Below are positions 15,446 through 23,553 of a DNA stretch of 32,352 bases, one piece after another. The position numbers were made by a program, and so were the translations under genes. The stretch comes from Desulfuromonadales bacterium. GTDB taxonomy: Bacteria > Desulfobacterota > Desulfuromonadia > Desulfuromonadales > BM103. The stretch is taken from assembly GCA_030145195.1 (NCBI GenBank), contig JAQYVY010000002.1:121285-153636 (forward strand), read 5' to 3'. A model generated the notes under the pieces. It had not been told where the DNA came from, did no database searches, and was given only the letters and a program-made list of their open reading frames with translations. Every line of letters begins with the position of its first letter. The first letter of the stretch is position 1.

Positions 15446-17248
15446 TCACGCTTCTGTGGCAAGCAGTGCTTTCAACTCTTCGAGCAATTCCCGCACCAGG
15501 GCATAACCCTGCGCCCAAAAATCAGGATCAGTTAAGTCGATCCCCAACTTTTGCACCAGATCAACCGGCCGGGCCGAACCACCGGCACGCAACAAATCAA
15601 GGTAGCCCGGCACAAAAGCCTCGCCCTCAGCGCGATATTTTTGGTAAAGCGCCAGCACCAGCAGCTCACCAAAAACATAAGAATAACAATAAAACCGAGC
15701 GTGGATAAAGTGACTGATGTAGCTCCAGCCCCAGCGGTAAGCCGGAATCATTTCGACAGCATCGCCAAACAGCCGAGCGTTCTCCTGCAGCCAGAGGTCA
15801 CAGAGATCATCCGCTGACAGCAACTCCTGGCCACGGCGTTGATGAGCCGCCTGCTCGAACCGGGTCAGAACCGTCTGCCGAAAAGTTGTGGCGATAATCT
15901 CCTCGATCTTGGCACAGAGCAGCGCAATCTTGATTTCTCGGTTTGGCTCGTTATCGAGCAGGTGCCGGGTGAGCAACATTTCGCCAAAGACACTGGCTGT
16001 TTCGGCCAACGGCAAGGGCGCGTGGTAGTGCATGAAATTCTGTTGTCCGGACAACGTATAATGCACGGCGTGCCCCAGTTCGTGTGCCAGAGTGGAGACG
16101 TCACGCAGGTTGCCAGTGAAATTGAGCAAAACGAAAGGATCGGCCCCGGGAGCAACCCCCAGGCAGAAAGCGCCGCCTGATTTCCCTGCTCGGGGTGCCG
16201 CATCAATCCGACCCTTCTTATGCAGTCGTTGCACAATCGCCGCCAGCTCCGGGGAAAAGTCAGCAATGGCAGCCGAGACCATCGCGCGGGCTTCATCGAA
16301 GGAGAAACTGCGCGACTCGATCGCCACCGGGGCATAGAGATCGGTGTTCTTGAGTCGGTCCAGACCCAACAGCTGCCGCTTCAGCTCAAAGTACTCCTGG
16401 GCCAGGGGATAATGCGCCTCTGTAACCGAGAGCATCTGCTCCACCATTTTCGGCTCAGTCTCGCTGCTCAAGTGGGTCGGCGTCATCAGATCGGGATAGT
16501 GTCTGAGTTCTGCCTCCTTGCCGTGATCTAGCAGGATATTATTAAAACAGCTGGTCAGCACCAGCGCCTGCTCACTGTGCTTGTGCAGAAACGCGCTAAA
16601 GGCCTCTTCCCGAACGGTGCGTTCTGGATGATACAGCAGGGCCAGCAGCTCTTCACCCGCCACCTCGCGTTCTTGCTCTTCACCGGGAAATTGGAAGTTA
16701 AAGCGCAGCCCGGCCGTTACCTCATCAAAGAGTTGTGAAAAGGCCTCCTTGCCAGCCAGATCCTTACGCTTCAACGCCTGCTCGACTTCTTCACTGAGGG
16801 TATACGGCGCATGCGCCCGCACAGTTGACAGGTAGAGGCCATATTCTGCCACCCCCGGATCAAGCAGTAGCGCCGCATAAACTTCGTCCTCAAGCTGCAG
16901 CAACTCCAGCTCGAAAAAGAGCGTCGTTTCATGCACCTCTTGCCACGCCTCCCGGACGCGAGCCAATAACCGGGCAGCACCGACATCACGGCTGTCGCCA
17001 CTAAACAGCAGCTGAGCAAAGCTGTACGGCTTGACGATCTTTAATTGCAGCTGTTCATACTCTTGCAAGGCCTGGCACAACAACTCAGCGTCAAGATCAG
17101 GCACGGCAATCCGGCCATAATAGCTTTGCCGAAATGAATCAGCTGATTGCTTGGCCGCCTGCAGCGCTTCAGTCAGCACCGGGTCGTCGCTGCCAGCGTA
17201 CAAAGAGGATAAATCCCAGCGGACTTCATCAACGGAAAGTTCAGACAT
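15446..17248 (-). CDS. pepF: Oligoendopeptidase F (M3 family metallopeptidase)
   Basis: Zinc peptidase that cleaves short peptides in the cytoplasm. The 600-aa protein starts MSELSVDEVRWDLSSLY, a usual PepF opening, and has no signal peptide. The zinc site HELGH is at residues 389-393, and the third ligand Glu follows in ETASVFGEM about 27 residues later. The C-terminal part has the conserved YISHFIHARFYCYSYVFGELL segment, given here in part: HARFYCYSYVFGEL. The ATG is preceded by AAGGAG. Its likely role is general peptide turnover. The only same-strand neighbour is the small Cys-rich gene downstream. Confidence 0.95.
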   Translation of the reverse strand: MSELSVDEVRWDLSSLYAGSDDPVLTEALQAAKQSADSFRQSYYGRIAVPDLDAELLCQALQEYEQLQLKIVKPYSFAQLLFSGDSRDVGAARLLARVREAWQEVHETTLFFELELLQLEDEVYAALLLDPGVAEYGLYLSTVRAHAPYTLSEEVEQALKRKDLAGKEAFSQLFDEVTAGLRFNFQFPGEEQEREVAGEELLALLYHPERTVREEAFSAFLHKHSEQALVLTSCFNNILLDHGKEAELRHYPDLMTPTHLSSETEPKMVEQMLSVTEAHYPLAQEYFELKRQLLGLDRLKNTDLYAPVAIESRSFSFDEARAMVSAAIADFSPELAAIVQRLHKKGRIDAAPRAGKSGGAFCLGVAPGADPFVLLNFTGNLRDVSTLAHELGHAVHYTLSGQQNFMHYHAPLPLAETASVFGEMLLTRHLLDNEPNREIKIALLCAKIEEIIATTFRQTVLTRFEQAAHQRRGQELLSADDLCDLWLQENARLFGDAVEMIPAYRWGWSYISHFIHARFYCYSYVFGELLVLALYQKYRAEGEAFVPGYLDLLRAGGSARPVDLVQKLGIDLTDPDFWAQGYALVRELLEELKALLATEA

Positions 17249-17297
17249 GCTTACTCCTTTTATCTTCGGTTCAGAATCAGGACAAAATCAAACATAT

Positions 17298-17436
17298 AAC
17301 GCAAAGGCGCAAAGACGCAGAGAAACAATAAGGGTCAGAAACAGGGATTGTTTACCCCCAAAAATAGGACTTAGTGTCTTCGTGTTCAAGATTAAATTGA
17401 GGTTTGGTTCTCTTTGCACCTTTGCGCCTTTGCGTT
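17298..17436. repeat. Octamer-array element B (CGC class), gene-less
   Basis: The left arm at 17298-17323 begins AACGCAAAGGCGCAAAG and the right arm 17412-17436 is its inverse, with 17 outer bases perfectly matched. The interior of about 88 bp has no gene. It contains a second partial array of the other class near 17371-17390 (TTAGTGTCTTCGTGTTCAAG). It lies between the divergent pepF and GAF genes, upstream of both. Confidence 0.75.
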
Positions 17437-17539
17437 AACAAGCTTTTTTGCCTTTGACCCTAACTCCACTCAGCACTTATGCAACCCCCACAAAGCCAAC
17501 AGTTGACAGCTTTTCCGGCAACAATTAATCTTACACAAT

Positions 17540-17548
17540 TGCTATGAT
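17540..17548 (+). promoter_or_regulatory. Extended -10 promoter of the GAF gene
   Basis: TGCTATGAT gives TG, one base, then TATGAT, an extended -10. It stands 18 bases before the gene start, so the leader would be very short. A TTGACA at 17503-17508 with TAATCT at 17526-17531 is an alternative. Confidence 0.45.
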
Positions 17549-17566
17549 ACTTTTCAGGAGTCTCCG

Positions 17567-18112
17567 ATGAAACTCGACGAATTCTGCAAAACGCTTGAGA
17601 GAAGACTGGCCGCGACCCATGAGTACCAGGAAACGCTTCAGTTTGCCGCTTTGGCCTTGCAACAGGCGTTCAAGGTCAAATCCGACGAAGTTGCCTTTTT
17701 GCTGCTCGATACCGCAACGGATTCGATTGGTTTTGTCTGGCCGAAAAAGCTCAGCAGCGCCGGGAATATCCCGCTCAGCAGTCGCGGCTCGCTGGCAGCA
17801 CTGACAATCCGTGAAAACAACTCCCAGCTGCATAACAATTTCAGCTCGAAATACCATGCCGCGATTTTCGAGCAGATTCGGCTCGATGAATCAAAAGCGA
17901 AAGACAACGCGAAAGAGCCCAGCGCCCAGCGGCCGATCCAGAAAATCATGAGTGTGCCGCTAACCAGAGAGCAGGCGATCACTGGAGCGGTCCAGGTTTG
18001 CCGCAAAGGCAGCGACGGCAAAGATGCTGGCGCAGACTTCACCCAGCTTGAACTAGACGCGCTCACGGCCATTGCTGGCGTCATTGGTCAGCATCTAGAC
18101 CCAAAGAGTTAG
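17567..18112 (+). CDS. GAF-domain protein, soluble
   Basis: The 181-aa protein has no signal peptide or membrane segment. It reads as a single GAF-like sensory domain: an N-terminal helix (MKLDEFCKTLERRLAATHEY), helical and strand segments ending in LLLDTATDSIGFVWP, and a C-terminal IMSVPLTREQAITGAVQVCRKG followed by FTQLELDALTAIAGVIGQHL. The latter strand-helix pattern is typical of GAF C-termini. No output domain is attached, so it may act through a partner or bind a small ligand. The start is supported by CAGGAG upstream. It appears monocistronic; the stop codon touches a possible octamer array. Confidence 0.7.
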   Translation: MKLDEFCKTLERRLAATHEYQETLQFAALALQQAFKVKSDEVAFLLLDTATDSIGFVWPKKLSSAGNIPLSSRGSLAALTIRENNSQLHNNFSSKYHAAIFEQIRLDESKAKDNAKEPSAQRPIQKIMSVPLTREQAITGAVQVCRKGSDGKDAGADFTQLELDALTAIAGVIGQHLDPKS

Positions 18113-18271
18113 CGCAAAGAGCCTAAGACATGGCTGGGCGGGAGAACCTGTTGCCCCTTGTCTCGAACCTGCGACACTGTCCCTTGATCTTAACACTAGG
18201 TGCTTAAAGCCCTTAAAGGTTTACCCCTTAGGGCATATGCTTTTCCTTTGCGTCTTTGCGTCTTTGCGTTA
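18109..18271. repeat. Octamer-array element C (CGC class), left arm decayed
   Basis: The right arm at 18245-18271 is a clean three-unit array (inverse of TAACGCAAAGACGCAAAG plus one more unit). The left arm is only TTAGCGCAAAGA at 18109-18120 and overlaps the GAF gene stop codon, so it may be degenerate or coincidental. The 120-bp interior shows no gene. Confidence 0.5.
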
Positions 18272-18301
18272 TCTTTTACTTTAGTTTTTTCCGACTGAGC
18301 C

Positions 18302-18334
18302 AAAAAAAGGGGCCGGAAAAAATCCGGCCCCTTT
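18302..18334 (-). terminator. Intrinsic terminator after the FG-GAP gene
   Basis: A 12-bp stem (AAAGGGGCCGGA / TCCGGCCCCTTT) with a 5-nt loop. On the minus strand it is followed by a run of T's (forward A's at 18302-18308). It lies 28 bases past the FG-GAP stop. It may also act weakly on plus-strand transcripts from the GAF gene. Confidence 0.85.
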
Positions 18335-18362
18335 GGTTTATTCATCATCGAAGATTTTACGC

Positions 18363-20234
18363 CTACTGCATCTCGTAAATCAGCAACGCAGAATCACCCG
18401 CATCGCTTTTTAACCAACCACCATGAGAAAACATGACCAACATGACAATTTCATCGACACCGTCATTGTCGGCATCAGCCACCCGATAATCGGCCATATA
18501 TCCGCCCTGAGGCTTGGTCCGCCAGCGTTCGACCATGGAATAGCCGTCATAAGCCACCGCGCGCAAGTGACTGTTTTTATATTCCCGCAAAGAACCGAAC
18601 AGGCGGCTGCCCTCATTGACCGGCACCAAAACCGTCTGGTTCGGACCAGGCTCAATCCGCGGCTTGAGGAAGGCGTAACGGGTCGACATATCATTAGTGC
18701 CCTCAGGACGCTCAAAGGACGCTTCCGATCCACCGAAATGCTCGGAACTCTCCCAAAGATTTGCCCCGCTGGGCTCCACAGCTTGAAGTTTGTCATTGAC
18801 GCTAATATTCGCAATCAATGCCCGACCATCGCTCTCGAAAGGCATAAAGCCGAAGAGAGTTACAGTGCTTGGGATATTGACGCTGCCGGCTCTTTCCAAC
18901 TGGTCGCCAACGCGATTGACCCGGAAAATTGAACCGGCCAGATCGTGATTTTTCTCCAGCAAATTCGGGTTAAGTTCCTGACCAAGTAGCACGTTGCCCT
19001 CGGCACCCATATTGACTTTACGCAAGAAGTAAGGGATCTGCTCAATGACCCGAACCAGTTCATCATCTTGCAACTCGAGGACTACCGACATCACTGAGTT
19101 CATGCTAACAACGGAAACATAGAACTCCATGCGGCCATCATTGTTCAGGTCGAGAGCATCGAGGCTGAGAGCATTACCATAGTTGCCGAATGCATGTTCC
19201 GCCACAGGCTTGAACTGACCATTTTCAACGTTGGCCAGAACCAGGCGATCACGGAAACAGAGAGCAACGTCATTTTTGCCGTCGCCATCAAAATCCCCAA
19301 CATCAATCCCAACCGGCTTGCCATGCATTCGCGGCCCGTACCAGACGCCTTTTTTATTGTCCATCTGGTTGACAATTAAGCCGCCGCGCTGGCCCTGAAC
19401 AACTTGTCCCTGCTGGCCTTGAGGACCACTAGAGAAGAGACCACCGAACATAGTGCTACCACCACTGGCACCGGCCATCGCCCCAGCTTGCGGGGGTGCA
19501 GCGACAATCCCTGCGGCTTGAGGAGCCGGAGCCATGATACTGCTCGAAGCAGCCATTTGCCCGGATGGAGTCGCAGCCATTGGTGGGAGAGTCGCAACTG
19601 CAGCAGGATTTAACTCAGCGGGGCGGTAAAACCGTAACGGCTGTAAGCTCTGGTCTTTAACCGCCAGACCCTGTTCAGTAAGCACAAAGACCAAGCCGAT
19701 CGGCATCCCGGTTTGAGCCACCGGGGTTACGGGGCGAGCCTGCTGTGCCGCCTCGTAAGAGACCCAGTCCAACTCAGAAAGACCCGCCTGAAGGTCGGTA
19801 TAAACCCCCACACCAGCCCCGGTGTAATCCCAGAAAGTGGCTGGCAGATTGGCAAACCGTTTCACGCTCTGACCTGGCTTGAATGTAGCCTCAGACTCCA
19901 GAACCGCCGCGTAGGAGTAACCGGCCTTGACCTTGGTGATGCGCAAGACGCCGGTCACCACATCGAGAGTGCCAAGAACTTCTTTGGTCACCGGATGCAC
20001 AATTGGATCGCCCTTTTCGACCACCGTAAAAAGATCACCCACCTGAACGCCCTTGGTCGCGTCAATATCAACCAGCCACAGCTGACCAACTGGCGAAATT
20101 AGATAAGCTGATTCGACCGCCATGTCGCGGTGGACCTGCTCTTCAAATCCCGCCCAACAAGTGGACGCAACCAGCAACAGCATCGCTCCCGTTAGCAAAA
20201 GTCTTTTAAGATTGATACCATTCATTCTGTACAT
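18363..20234 (-). CDS. Secreted FG-GAP/VCBS-repeat protein
   Basis: Exported protein of 623 aa, probably a beta-propeller. The N-terminus has a Sec signal (LLLTGAMLLLVASTCWA). Residues 40-130 look like a beta-rich domain (VGDLFTVVEKGDPI, GTLDVVTGVLRI). About 200-290 is a low-complexity Ala/Pro/Gln/Gly/Ser linker. The C-terminal half holds Ca-binding FG-GAP-type loops DFDGDGKNDVAL, DLNNDGRMEFYV and DADNDGVDEIVML. The start MYRMNG has GGAGAGGG upstream. No catalytic motif is visible. It lies downstream of a porin on the same strand but separated from it by a terminator and element D, so it has its own promoter. Confidence 0.8.
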   Translation of the reverse strand: MYRMNGINLKRLLLTGAMLLLVASTCWAGFEEQVHRDMAVESAYLISPVGQLWLVDIDATKGVQVGDLFTVVEKGDPIVHPVTKEVLGTLDVVTGVLRITKVKAGYSYAAVLESEATFKPGQSVKRFANLPATFWDYTGAGVGVYTDLQAGLSELDWVSYEAAQQARPVTPVAQTGMPIGLVFVLTEQGLAVKDQSLQPLRFYRPAELNPAAVATLPPMAATPSGQMAASSSIMAPAPQAAGIVAAPPQAGAMAGASGGSTMFGGLFSSGPQGQQGQVVQGQRGGLIVNQMDNKKGVWYGPRMHGKPVGIDVGDFDGDGKNDVALCFRDRLVLANVENGQFKPVAEHAFGNYGNALSLDALDLNNDGRMEFYVSVVSMNSVMSVVLELQDDELVRVIEQIPYFLRKVNMGAEGNVLLGQELNPNLLEKNHDLAGSIFRVNRVGDQLERAGSVNIPSTVTLFGFMPFESDGRALIANISVNDKLQAVEPSGANLWESSEHFGGSEASFERPEGTNDMSTRYAFLKPRIEPGPNQTVLVPVNEGSRLFGSLREYKNSHLRAVAYDGYSMVERWRTKPQGGYMADYRVADADNDGVDEIVMLVMFSHGGWLKSDAGDSALLIYEMQ

Positions 20235-20290
20235 AGAAGCCCTCTCCAGTGAATAGGTAGTTACTAATGGTTAGTGTATCGACAAAGCAT

Positions 20291-20384
20291 TTGCCACAAA
20301 GTCACAAAGGCACCAAGGAAGAAACTCTTATTTGAGACCCTCAACCCGAAAAGTTTTTCCTTCAAGTCTTTGAGTCTTCGCGGC
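20291..20384. repeat. Octamer-array element D (CCAC class), gene-less
   Basis: The left arm at 20291-20318 (TTGCCACAAAGTCACAAAGG and two further half units) is nearly inverse to the right arm at 20359-20384. The interior is about 40 bp and differs from elements A and G. It is located between the porin terminator and the FG-GAP gene start. Confidence 0.7.
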
Positions 20385-20406
20385 ATCAATTTTCCGATGT
20401 CTTAAC

Positions 20407-20436
20407 AAAACGGCCGAGCCTCAAGAGGCCCGGCCG
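20407..20436 (-). terminator. Intrinsic terminator after the porin gene
   Basis: The stem CGGCCGGGCCTC / GAGGCTCGGCCG on the minus strand is 12 pairs with one G-T, and has a 2-nt loop in this count. It is followed by TTTTG (forward A's at 20407-20410), 38 bases past the porin stop. Confidence 0.85.
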
Positions 20437-20474
20437 AATTGTAGCAAACTTCAAAACTGTTTAACAGTTACAGT

Positions 20475-21836
20475 TTAGAAAGGTACGTTAACCATCAGGT
20501 ACGCCTGATAGGTAGAATCAGGATCAGCAGCGAGGCCTTTGTCATCAGTGACCTGGTCATCATAGAAGTCGCCGTAACCAGCGTAAGAAGCGTTCAGGCT
20601 GACGTCAACCTTGTCGAAGAACTTCTTGCCAACGCGCGCGGAAACTTCGTAACCGAGAGTATCGCCTTGACGTGACTTAACTGCCTCGTTATCTCTCTTT
20701 TCTTCAAGGGACATGAAGTAACCAGCGCCCCACTTGAAGTACATGGTGTCAGAGAGGTTGTGGTTACCGCTGGCAACCGCACCAAACAGACCGTAACCAG
20801 CAGCGGCGGCATCAGTGAGTGCATAGCGGTGCTTGTTGGCGTCCGTGACATAAGCATCACAGAGGAACTGCTGGAGATTCTCGCCAACGAACTCATAGGC
20901 ACCGTAGAAACCCTGCCATTTGCCTTGGTCCTTAGCGTCGTCATCGTCGGTAAAGTACATCAGGCGCAGACCGATGTCGCCGCCATCGATCTTCATCTTG
21001 GCTTTAGCGGACAGAGCAAAACCATCGACGTCGTTCGTCGTTTTGACCTTTGTAGTAGTATTATAAACCTCGGCATCACCGTCCTGGAAAACTAGGAAGC
21101 CGTCAATGCTCAGGTTGTCCTGAGTGAAGGCAAAAGTCGGACCGTAGAAATAAACGTCTGCTTGGCTGTGACCAGTCGCAGTTTCGGTGTTCTGGTCATA
21201 CCAGTAAAGTTCAAGACCAGCCTTGAAGGCATCGCTGAATTTCTGATTAACCACCAGACCGTAGAAATCAGTGTCGTCCCAGTTACTTTTGCCAGTCGGA
21301 TAACCCCAGTCAGCGCCTTCATCCCACTTGGAGTAGATAGCAGTAACGGCCGTATCACCGTAGGTTTGAGTTGCCTTGATACCGGCCATGTCATCGAAGA
21401 AGACAATGCCCTGCATGCCATCACGCATGGTCTGCACACCGATGGTAGCCTTGGTGTTGTCAAATTTCAGGTCGAGATAGACGTTCTTGGTCTCAACGTT
21501 GATGCCGTCAGCGCCGCGCTGACCGCCGCCACCGACGCCAACCTCGCGATCACCCGCTGCGTTCAAGCTGCTGTTGGCATAACGGTTAACACCCCAATCA
21601 GTGTCAACCTCACCGTAGTAAACAATAGAGACGTTCTCGTTAAGGGTGTTAGTCAACTTAGCACGAAAACGCTGGGTGACGAACTGCTGAGAGTCACCTT
21701 CTTCAGTACCATCCTTTTGTATCACCGAGTACATAGCCGTGCGGAAATAACCGTTAAACTTGAACTCTGCCAGAGCTGGCGTAGCCACTGCGACCGCTAG
21801 GCCGAGGACCAACAATGTCTTCAATACCTTGTTCAT
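20475..21836 (-). CDS. Outer-membrane porin
   Basis: Beta-barrel channel of 453 aa. A Sec signal (VLKTLLVLGLAVAVATPALA) is cleaved before EFKFNGYFRTAMY. Alternating strands with aromatic girdles and Asp/Gly-rich turns continue to a C-terminal phenylalanine (YLMVNVPF), the BamA insertion signal. Length and pattern fit a 16-stranded general or anion porin common in Geobacter relatives; substrate cannot be assigned. AGGAGG precedes the ATG. A 45-aa lipoprotein gene lies 86 bp upstream on the same strand with no terminator between. Confidence 0.85.
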   Translation of the reverse strand: MNKVLKTLLVLGLAVAVATPALAEFKFNGYFRTAMYSVIQKDGTEEGDSQQFVTQRFRAKLTNTLNENVSIVYYGEVDTDWGVNRYANSSLNAAGDREVGVGGGGQRGADGINVETKNVYLDLKFDNTKATIGVQTMRDGMQGIVFFDDMAGIKATQTYGDTAVTAIYSKWDEGADWGYPTGKSNWDDTDFYGLVVNQKFSDAFKAGLELYWYDQNTETATGHSQADVYFYGPTFAFTQDNLSIDGFLVFQDGDAEVYNTTTKVKTTNDVDGFALSAKAKMKIDGGDIGLRLMYFTDDDDAKDQGKWQGFYGAYEFVGENLQQFLCDAYVTDANKHRYALTDAAAAGYGLFGAVASGNHNLSDTMYFKWGAGYFMSLEEKRDNEAVKSRQGDTLGYEVSARVGKKFFDKVDVSLNASYAGYGDFYDDQVTDDKGLAADPDSTYQAYLMVNVPF

Positions 21837-21922
21837 TTTGCCTCCTGAATAGAAAATGGTTCTTCAGCAGCCTGCGTCACTACCATAGTGAGACAAACCC
21901 TCCAAACCCTTCACAAACTGAA

Positions 21923-22060
21923 CTATTCGACAGGTGCATCGAACTCATACCCACAAGCTGGACATTTGACACGAACCTTGTCATCCCCGCTCTTGCCGGC
22001 ACATGCCGTTAGAGAGAGAACTATGAACGCTGCGAGTGCAACGAAAAGAACCTTTCTCAT
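21923..22060 (-). CDS. Small lipoprotein with CPxC motif, 45 aa
   Basis: Starts MRKVLFVALAAFIVLSLTAC, a complete lipoprotein signal with lipobox LTAC (Cys20). The mature part is only 26 residues and contains CPACGYEF (C33 and C36), half of a zinc-ribbon or rubredoxin-like knuckle. AAGGAGGT lies at ideal spacing before the inner ATG at 22060; an ATG four bases earlier is in another frame. It probably shares a transcript with the porin gene. Function is unknown; a pair of such knuckles in a dimer could bind a metal. Confidence 0.75.
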   Translation of the reverse strand: MRKVLFVALAAFIVLSLTACAGKSGDDKVRVKCPACGYEFDAPVE

Positions 22061-22353
22061 TCATTTACCTCCTTCCGCTAAAATTGTGTTTGATTGCACT
22101 TGCAAGGTCTAACAACCTTGATCTAAATACAATTTAGTAGGGGGAAAACCCCACACTTTTACAGTACTTCAACATTGGTGCCAAGTTACTAAACAGACAA
22201 CAATATACTCATACAAGAGCGATTTTCCAAGTCTTTTTTAACCCCGCGCCCCAATATCTTACGGACCACCCAGCGCTTGCGCCTAAATTGTGTTGATGCT
22301 ACGCCACACTGTCGCATTTTTCACACATCACCAACAGACAAACAAACAACGAT
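22061..22353. other. Intergenic leader and gap upstream of the lipoprotein-porin genes
   Basis: Apart from the promoter at 22202-22230 this holds two short minus-strand hairpins in the leader, GGGG-TTTT-CCCC near 22140-22152 and AAGGT/ACCTT near 22105-22122. No gene or clear terminator of the thioredoxin gene was seen. Confidence 0.5.
22202..22230 (-). promoter_or_regulatory. Promoter of the lipoprotein-porin genes
   Basis: Minus strand TTGGAA (forward 22225-22230), 17 nt, TATATT (forward 22202-22207). The start near 22195 gives a leader of about 135 nt before the lipoprotein. Confidence 0.55.
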
Positions 22354-22878
22354 TCAGTTTAATCCTGCAGCAGGTTTTTGCCGATTAAACTCCTTGACCA
22401 GCCGCACCAGATCTTCCGCCGCCAAGTTGCGGCCACCCGTATCAAAGCGCACGGTTTGTTCTGCGTCGATCACTAACAACCGTGGAATCAGATAGACGCT
22501 GTAGGCCTTATGCGCTTGACCATCATCAATCAGAGCGAGGTAATCCATGAGCATCTCTTTGTCACCGAGGTAGCGCTCCACCATGGCGGGTGAATCCTGA
22601 ATAAACACTTCCAGCACCACCACGTTTTGCTCTTTCAGGAAAGCACCAACCTGGTTTATCTCGGCCGACAGCTGTTTGCAGGTCGGACACCAGGTGGTGG
22701 CCAGCTTCAACAGCACGAGTTGGCCCTTGAAATCTGCCAAGCTCACTTCCTGACCAGCCAGGCTCTTCAAAGCAAAACCGGGAGCAGGCGTGCCCACTTC
22801 AATCGCAGCGACCCACGCTGGGGTCATGATCAGGGAGAAGCAAAACAGCAGTGTGATTATGCGTTTACGCAAGATCAT
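22354..22878 (-). CDS. TlpA/ResA-like periplasmic thioredoxin
   Basis: Thiol-disulfide protein of 174 aa with a Sec signal (ITLLFCFSLIMTPAWVAA). It has the AhpC/TSA-TlpA opening VGTPAPGFALKSLAG, the active site WCPTC (Cys64 and Cys67) and the cis-Pro loop YLIPRLLVID. The usual role is reduction of cysteines in apocytochromes c or other exported proteins, which would suit a host rich in c-type hemes, but no cytochrome-maturation gene adjoins it. The promoter upstream overlaps a perfect 13-bp inverted repeat, so regulation is likely. The ribosome site is weak (GAGAG). Confidence 0.88.
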   Translation of the reverse strand: MILRKRIITLLFCFSLIMTPAWVAAIEVGTPAPGFALKSLAGQEVSLADFKGQLVLLKLATTWCPTCKQLSAEINQVGAFLKEQNVVVLEVFIQDSPAMVERYLGDKEMLMDYLALIDDGQAHKAYSVYLIPRLLVIDAEQTVRFDTGGRNLAAEDLVRLVKEFNRQKPAAGLN

Positions 22879-22962
22879 AAATCTCTCGTTTCACCAGTAA
22901 GTTATCTCAAAGAACAATGCGGAAGCAGGCCTACAAACAGACTTATTGCTGAAATATCTCCC

Positions 22963-23015
22963 ACAACTATAAAACAGCTTTCTGGAGTATAGAAACAACG
23001 TTTTATAGTTGTCAA
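22963..23015 (-). promoter_or_regulatory. Strong promoter overlapped by a perfect 13-bp inverted repeat
   Basis: Minus strand TTGACA (forward 23010-23015), 18 nt, TATACT (forward 22986-22991). ACAACTATAAAAC at 22963-22975 and its exact complement at 23000-23012 (24-nt centre) bracket the -10, touching the -35 on one side and the start region on the other. This drives the TlpA-like gene with a leader of about 100 nt. The arrangement suggests a repressor operator; the regulator is unknown. Confidence 0.65.
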
Positions 23016-23079
23016 GAATAAAGACTGCAAATCCCCGCTATGCCGCACTTTTCTTCGATCTTGCTCTGTGGTGGCTTGG

Positions 23080-23096
23080 TTATAACATCGTTATAA
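23080..23096. promoter_or_regulatory. Palindrome TTATAAC-ATC-GTTATAA
   Basis: A perfect 7-3-7 inverted repeat between the epimerase stop and the TlpA-like promoter, about 65 bp upstream of the -35. It recalls PerR/Fur-type boxes in base content but has a 3-nt centre, so no family is assigned. Confidence 0.35.
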
Positions 23097-23121
23097 TTAA
23101 TACGAGTTACTGATTTGCGGC

Positions 23122-23529
23122 CTAGTGCTCACCAGGCTCACAAAGTTCTGTAAGAATACCACCACTTGCCTTGGGATGCAAAAATGCGATACGGGCACCA
23201 TGCGCTCCCGTCCGTGGAACTTCATCAATTAACCGGACCCCTTGCGCCTTAAGCGCGACCAGTCGCTGCTCAAGGTCCGTGACTTCATAAGCCAGATGAT
23301 GAACGCCAGGGCCATTCTTCTCCAGAAACCTGGCAACCGGTGAGTCGGGCGCGGTCGGTTCGAGCAATTCTATGCGGCTCTCGCCCACGACGAAAAACGC
23401 CACTTTGACTTTCTGCTCGGCCACCACCTCGGTGCCCTCAAACTCCATCCCGAGGGTGTCGCGGTAGTAGGGGGTGGCTTCTTCGATACTGGCAACGGCG
23501 ACACCGATGTGATTAATTTTTTTAAGCAT
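23122..23529 (-). CDS. mce: Methylmalonyl-CoA epimerase
   Basis: Converts (S)- to (R)-methylmalonyl-CoA so that the mutase can use it, linking propionyl-CoA carboxylation to succinyl-CoA. The 135-aa vicinal-oxygen-chelate protein starts MLKKINHIGVAV and has the metal ligands expected of the family at H7, E54, H78 (GPGVHHLAYEV) and E128 (ILTELCEP). Length is normal. meaB and mutB lie upstream on the same strand, but the GxxExxY element separates meaB from this gene. No terminator was seen after it. Confidence 0.95.
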   Translation of the reverse strand: MLKKINHIGVAVASIEEATPYYRDTLGMEFEGTEVVAEQKVKVAFFVVGESRIELLEPTAPDSPVARFLEKNGPGVHHLAYEVTDLEQRLVALKAQGVRLIDEVPRTGAHGARIAFLHPKASGGILTELCEPGEH

Positions 23530-23553
23530 TTCTAGACCTCACTAAAAACTTAT

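Noticed and set aside
22168-22184. Sigma-54-like sequence TTGGCAC-N5-TTGAA on the minus strand before the lipoprotein gene
   Set aside because: The -12 element has GA in place of the nearly invariant GC, and a good sigma-70-type promoter lies just upstream.
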